64,000 bases of DNA from CAUZIR01 sp965250195 (lineage in GTDB: Bacteria; Chloroflexota; Dehalococcoidia; Lucifugimonadales; UBA2962), in contig OZ252295.1 of NCBI GenBank assembly GCA_965250195.1, forward strand, positions 1,488,001 through 1,552,000, read 5' to 3'. The translations under genes and the position numbers were made by a program. Position 1 is the first letter of the stretch. Each line of letters opens with the position of its first letter. This document shows, one piece after another, positions 62,106-64,000 of the stretch. The notes under the pieces are model-generated. The model made no database searches. It was not told the origin of the DNA and was given only the letters and a program-made list of their open reading frames with translations.

Positions 62106-63353
62106 CTAACCCGCCTGACCGGACTCCGCAGCGTCAGTCACGAACACGTCGCGGCGAATCTGCGCGGCCTTGTCCGTCTTCTCCCAGGGCAGATCGAGGT
62201 CGTCCCTTCCGAAGTGGCCGTACGCCGCCGTCTGGGTATAGATCGGCCGTCGCAGGTCGAGGTCACGGATGATCGCGCCCGGTCGCAAGTCGAAGTGCTT
62301 GTCCACCATTTCCACTATCTTCTCGTCCGCTACGTGGTTCGTGCCGAACGTCTCCACCGCTACCGACACCGGGTGGGCCATGCCGATGGCGTACGACACC
62401 TGCAGCTCCAGTCGTTCCGCGAGCCCGGCTGCAACGAGGTTCTTGGCCACGTAGCGTGCGGCGTAGTGCGCCGAGCGGTCCACCTTCGTCGGGTCCTTGC
62501 CCGAGAACGCGCCCCCGCCGTGCCTCGCCTGACCGCCGTACGTGTCCACCAGAATTTTGCGGCCCGTCAGGCCCGCGTCACCCACCGGACCGCCGGTGAC
62601 GAAACGCCCCGAGGGGTTGACGATGTACTTGGTGTCGCGGTCCAGGTACTGGGCGGGGATGACCTTTTTTGCCACCTCGTCGATCAGGTCCCGCTCGATA
62701 ACAGACTGCGAAACTTCGGGGTTGTGCTGGCTGCTGAGGACCACCGTATCGACCCGTTTCGGTACGCCGTACTCGTACTCCACCGTCACCTGGGACTTGC
62801 CGTCCGGCCGCAGGTAGGGGATAACCTTGTCCTGCCGCACCTCTGCCATCTTGCGGCACAGCCGGTGCGCCAGGTCTATGGACAGTGGCATCAGCGTCGC
62901 GGTCTCGGTGCAAGCGAACCCGACCATCATTCCCTGGTCGCCCGCGCCCAGGCTTTCCGCCTCACTCTCGCCGTTGCCTGCGGAGTCGTCCCGAACCTCG
63001 ACCGAGCGGGTCACGCCCCCGGAGATGTCGTGCGACTGCTCCTTGATCGAAACCGCGATGCCGCAGGACTGGAAGTCGAACCCGTAAGACGAGTCGACGT
63101 AACCGACGTCCCTGATGGTGTGGCGCACCAGGGTGGGGATATCGACGTAGTGGTCGGTGGTAATTTCTCCGAACACCATTACCAGCCCGGTCGTGACCGC
63201 CGTTTCACAAGCAACCCGGGCATGGGGATCATGCCGGAGAATATCGTCCAACACGGCGTCCGATATCAGGTCGCAGAGCTTGTCCGGGTGGCCAGCGGTC
63301 ACGGACTCCGAGGTAAAAAAATACTTGGCTGCGTTCGTTAGGCTAGACGACAT
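62106..63353 (-). CDS. metK: S-adenosylmethionine synthetase
   Basis: 415 aa with SVTAGHPDKLCDLISDA at the N-terminus, GAGDQGMMVGFA, and the phosphate loop GGGAFSGKDPTKVDRS. It makes SAM from methionine and ATP. It lies downstream of the thioesterase and adenosylhomocysteinase genes on the same strand, a SAM-cycle operon. Relative to many MetK it is slightly longer. Confidence 0.97.
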   Translation of the reverse strand: MSSSLTNAAKYFFTSESVTAGHPDKLCDLISDAVLDDILRHDPHARVACETAVTTGLVMVFGEITTDHYVDIPTLVRHTIRDVGYVDSSYGFDFQSCGIAVSIKEQSHDISGGVTRSVEVRDDSAGNGESEAESLGAGDQGMMVGFACTETATLMPLSIDLAHRLCRKMAEVRQDKVIPYLRPDGKSQVTVEYEYGVPKRVDTVVLSSQHNPEVSQSVIERDLIDEVAKKVIPAQYLDRDTKYIVNPSGRFVTGGPVGDAGLTGRKILVDTYGGQARHGGGAFSGKDPTKVDRSAHYAARYVAKNLVAAGLAERLELQVSYAIGMAHPVSVAVETFGTNHVADEKIVEMVDKHFDLRPGAIIRDLDLRRPIYTQTAAYGHFGRDDLDLPWEKTDKAAQIRRDVFVTDAAESGQAG

Positions 63354-63370
63354 TCAGACTCTCCAAATGG

Positions 63371-63796
63371 TTAACGTTTTATGCGGTCTGCGCTGACTTC
63401 TACCAGTTCGGCTTTGCCTTTGGCGATGGTCGTTTCGCCATCGGTCAGCGTTGCCGACGTATCTATCTTGCGGCCGCTGCCGCCCGTAATCCGGGCCTCC
63501 AGCGCCAACTCCGTCCCGATGGGCCCGGGCCTTCGATAGTCGGTGCTCATCGCCTTCATCATCGTTGTCCTGCCATTAAAATAGGCCACGTTCTCCAGCA
63601 CCTCGTACAGCAGCGCGGACACCACCCCGCCGTGCATCACGCCCGGCCAGCCCTGGTGTTCGGGCCCGGCGGTGAACTCGGCCCTCAGCACCTCTCCGTC
63701 CAGCCGTAGTGGCAAGCCGAGCCCCTTCGGGTTGTCGGCGCCGCAGCCAAAGCACTCGGGGTGGGCCGGAGGCCCACCTAAGTCCCGATGTTCCAA
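63371..63796 (-). CDS. PaaI-type hotdog thioesterase
   Basis: 141 aa, a single 4HBT hotdog domain: HQGWPGVMHGGVVSALL with the conserved His-Gly-Gly on the central helix, and DYRRPGPIGTEL. An N-terminal CFGCG pair precedes it, common in this subgroup. It likely hydrolyses acyl-CoA esters. TTG 63796 overlaps the preceding ahcY stop by 19 bases, so the genes are co-translated. Confidence 0.82.
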   Translation of the reverse strand: MEHRDLGGPPAHPECFGCGADNPKGLGLPLRLDGEVLRAEFTAGPEHQGWPGVMHGGVVSALLYEVLENVAYFNGRTTMMKAMSTDYRRPGPIGTELALEARITGGSGRKIDTSATLTDGETTIAKGKAELVEVSADRIKR

Positions 63797-64000
63797 GAGT
63801 GCAGGTACTCGTATTGCTCGGCCGTCAGGGTGTCGATCTCGATCCCCATCGCCTGCAGCTTCAGCTTCCCGACCTCTTCGTCGATCTCCTTCGGCACCGG
63901 GTAGACTTTGTTCTCCAATCCCGCAGCCGACTTCACTATGTACTCCGACGACAACGCCTGGTTGGCGAAGCTCATGTCCATGACCGCCGAGGGATGGCCT
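63778..64000 (-). CDS. ahcY: Adenosylhomocysteinase, C-terminal fragment (cut by window edge)
   Basis: The last ~74 codons, open to the right edge: GHPSAVMDMSFANQAL, the NAD-binding end of the enzyme, then the conserved C-terminal region with KVYPVPKEIDEEV. It splits S-adenosylhomocysteine to adenosine and homocysteine. With metK it forms the SAM cycle. The ending HSWNIGT replaces the usual KPDHYRY tail, a variation worth noting. Confidence 0.9.
   Translation of the reverse strand, partial: GHPSAVMDMSFANQALSSEYIVKSAAGLENKVYPVPKEIDEEVGKLKLQAMGIEIDTLTAEQYEYLHSWNIGT

Overview
The window joins two kinds of DNA. Positions 1 to about 21,190 are most of an integrated virus-like element that is cut by the left edge. 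Positions about 21,190 to 64,000 are chromosomal DNA of a GC-rich, apparently aerobic heterotrophic bacterium. The gene set (malic enzyme, isocitrate lyase, Aquifex-type aconitase, paired phosphotriesterase-like proteins, a dimethylformamidase-like hydrolase, NodI/NodJ-type ABC exporter, many putative lipoproteins) would suit a marine Chloroflexi such as the SAR202 clade. That assignment is inference; there is no rRNA or marker phylogeny here.

Element, replication half (1-7,700, + strand): a zinc-TOPRIM primase fused to a P-loop helicase (5' end outside the window), an iteron-like repeat cluster, then a tightly coupled run of small genes. Several start on the stop codon of the gene before (ATGA or TAATG). 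Many encode Cys-rich mini-proteins; others are a J-domain-like protein, a serine recombinase and an ASCH/PUA-like protein. A bidirectional terminator at 7.7 kb separates this from the second half.

Element, putative virion half (7,776-19,375, - strand): about 17 small genes. Five products have one or more hydrophobic segments, one (374 aa) looks like a double-jelly-roll major capsid protein, one is a holin-like protein, one carries a complete JAMM metalloprotease motif, and one is a large ParB/DdrB-like protein. No terminase, portal, tail or tape-measure gene was recognised. The reading is a tailless, probably membrane-containing provirus; a packaging ATPase was not found and would be expected left of the window. 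A complete tyrosine recombinase ends 36 bp before a tRNA-Asp-like sequence whose 3' half is intact and whose 5' half does not fold, as expected for an attR junction. A 14-bp palindrome (four strict and two relaxed copies) and a 31-nt TTGACA-containing motif (two copies) recur in the virion half.

Chromosome: next to the att site lies a broken methyltransferase. Then come an SDR and malic enzyme, isocitrate lyase divergent from a LysR regulator, and a chain lysR-citrate synthase-PrpF-like-aconitase-MetE-like-lipoprotein-C69 peptidase whose members abut or overlap. This is a C2/C3 (glyoxylate or methylcitrate) block. Next are a phosphotriesterase homolog interrupted by TAG, an ABC exporter, a zinc alcohol dehydrogenase, a dimethylformamidase-like hydrolase, a ketopantoate-reductase-like protein, a TPP enzyme, an intact phosphotriesterase homolog, gamma-glutamyltransferase and an SDR broken by a +1 frameshift.

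At 48.6-51.8 kb a rhodanese sulfurtransferase has TGA exactly at its catalytic cysteine, followed by a hairpin fitting the bacterial SECIS pattern. It is a candidate selenoprotein and is followed by two thioredoxin-fold lipoproteins. The right end carries alanine dehydrogenase, a GlcD/GlcF-like FAD/Fe-S oxidase fusion, an unusual GreA-like fusion, DNA polymerase I, phosphohexomutase, and the SAM-cycle genes metK and ahcY with a thioesterase between them.
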